Origin: Euryarchaeota archaeon UBA10
Lineage (GTDB): Archaea > Thermoplasmatota > Poseidoniia > Poseidoniales > Poseidoniaceae
Assembly (NCBI GenBank): GCA_002498185.1
Contig: DAGO01000020.1
Coordinates: forward strand, 23,316-29,302
Length of the DNA: 5,987 bases
Direction of reading: 5' to 3'
Position numbers and translations under genes: made by a program. The notes under the pieces are model-generated. The model was not told where the DNA came from. It did not search any database and saw only the letters and a list, made by a program, of their open reading frames with translations. This document shows positions 5,290 to 5,987 of this stretch, one piece after another (position 1 is the first letter of the stretch; every line of letters begins with the position of its first letter).

Positions 5290-5987
5290 ATGGCGAGCGA
5301 ACAAATGTTGATTGCTGGTGAATGGATTGATGCTGAGGACGGTTCAACTTCTGATGTACTGAACCCTGCCACAGGGGAAGTAATTGCGACTACTCCTAAG
5401 GCTACAATTGGAGATGTTGAGCGATGTGTTGCTGCTTCTAGGGCGGCTCTTAATTCCAAAGATTGGGCTGCTATGGATCCAGCACAAAGGGGAAGAATCT
5501 TGCAAAAGATGGCTGCAGCAACCTATGCTAATGCAAAGAGTCTAGCTGCAATAGAATCTTCCAATAACGGAAAGACATTCCGTGAAGCATTGAGCGAAAT
5601 CCGCTATGGCGCTTGGACTTTGGAGTATTTCGCTGGATTATCTGATAAGATAGAAGGTAGTACAATTCCTGTTCCTGGAAATCGCTTGAACTACACTTTG
5701 AGGCAACCTCTAGGTGTAACTGCTCACATCGTACCATGGAACTTCCCGCTACAACTAGCAATTCGTTCAATCGCCCCTGCTCTTGCAGCAGGTTGTACTG
5801 TTATTGCAAAGCCGGCTTCATGGACCCCTCTTTCTCTAATCGCTTGGATGAAGGCAATGCAGGAAGCAGAGGTTGGACTTCCAACAGATGTACTGCAAGT
5901 AATCACAGGTTCTGGTGGATTGATTGGAGATGCACTGGCCGGTCACTCCGGAGTTGATGGTATCGTGCTAACTGGTGGAGTTCCTAC
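5290..5987 (+). CDS. NAD(P)-dependent aldehyde dehydrogenase (3' truncated)
   Basis: N-terminal 232 residues of an aldehyde dehydrogenase superfamily enzyme (usual length about 450-500), oxidising an aldehyde to a carboxylate in the cytoplasm. Visible: an N-terminal LIAGEWIDA and NPATGEVIA opening, ESSNNGKTFREAL at about 89-101, then VPWNFPL with the conserved oxyanion Asn N151, and AKPASWTPL with cofactor lysine K174. The end of the cofactor-binding domain reads VLTGGVPT just before the window ends. The catalytic cysteine and the general-base glutamate lie beyond it. The KPAS motif has Ser where NAD-specific members carry Glu, as in NADP-preferring succinate-semialdehyde dehydrogenase (GabD), so NADP use is possible. 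Substrate cannot be assigned. ATG 5290 is chosen because homologous sequence begins there; TTG 5284 is an alternative. It is transcribed away from the kinase gene. Confidence 0.92.
   Translation, partial: MASEQMLIAGEWIDAEDGSTSDVLNPATGEVIATTPKATIGDVERCVAASRAALNSKDWAAMDPAQRGRILQKMAAATYANAKSLAAIESSNNGKTFREALSEIRYGAWTLEYFAGLSDKIEGSTIPVPGNRLNYTLRQPLGVTAHIVPWNFPLQLAIRSIAPALAAGCTVIAKPASWTPLSLIAWMKAMQEAEVGLPTDVLQVITGSGGLIGDALAGHSGVDGIVLTGGVP

Noticed and set aside
5232..5957. Several short frames on both strands over the aldehyde dehydrogenase
   Set aside because: All conflict with a long frame that carries family motifs throughout.
1..5987. tRNA/rRNA genes, CRISPR arrays, insertion sequences, defence genes
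   Set aside because: No such structure, repeat array, transposase motif or defence domain was seen; almost all sequence is accounted for by the seven genes.

Overview
The window looks archaeal. It holds the 3' part of a type IV filament (archaellum/archaeal pilus) assembly operon, followed by two unrelated metabolic genes. The archaeal call rests on a FlaI/ArlI-type secretion ATPase followed directly by two FlaJ/ArlJ-type platform proteins, on two small pilin-like membrane proteins of a kind I associate with euryarchaeal pilus clusters, and on a kinase resembling archaeal 2-phosphoglycerate kinase. Moderate GC by eye, acidic proteins and paired cysteines outside the membrane would fit an oxygen-exposed planktonic euryarchaeon such as Marine Group II/Poseidoniales. 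That placement is an inference from memory, not a demonstrated affiliation.

Layout. Positions 1-1089 (+) hold the C-terminal two thirds or so of a FlaI-like ATPase whose 5' end lies outside the window. Positions 1119-2138 and 2155-3669 (+) hold two different platform proteins; the second carries an extra extracytoplasmic domain of about 180 residues. Positions 3679-4116 and 4113-4550 (+) hold two 145-residue proteins, each with one N-terminal membrane helix. These five genes are tightly spaced (29, 16 and 9 nt gaps, then a 4-nt overlap). The second to fourth have strong Shine-Dalgarno sequences, so this is very probably one transcript.

A P-loop kinase gene on the minus strand (4547-5209) converges on the operon and overlaps the last operon gene by 4 nt. 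It is divergent, across about 80 nt, from an NAD(P)-dependent aldehyde dehydrogenase gene (5290 onward, +) that runs off the window end.

How the genes work together. The ATPase would bind the cytoplasmic face of the two-platform complex and drive insertion of pilin subunits into a filament; the two small proteins are candidates for minor pilins, anchors or accessory subunits. Two tandem platform genes argue against a canonical archaellum, which has one FlaJ, and favour an adhesion-type or Epd/Tad-like pilus. No major pilin, prepilin peptidase or FlaH-like gene lies in the window. The kinase and dehydrogenase show no evident functional link to the pilus genes.
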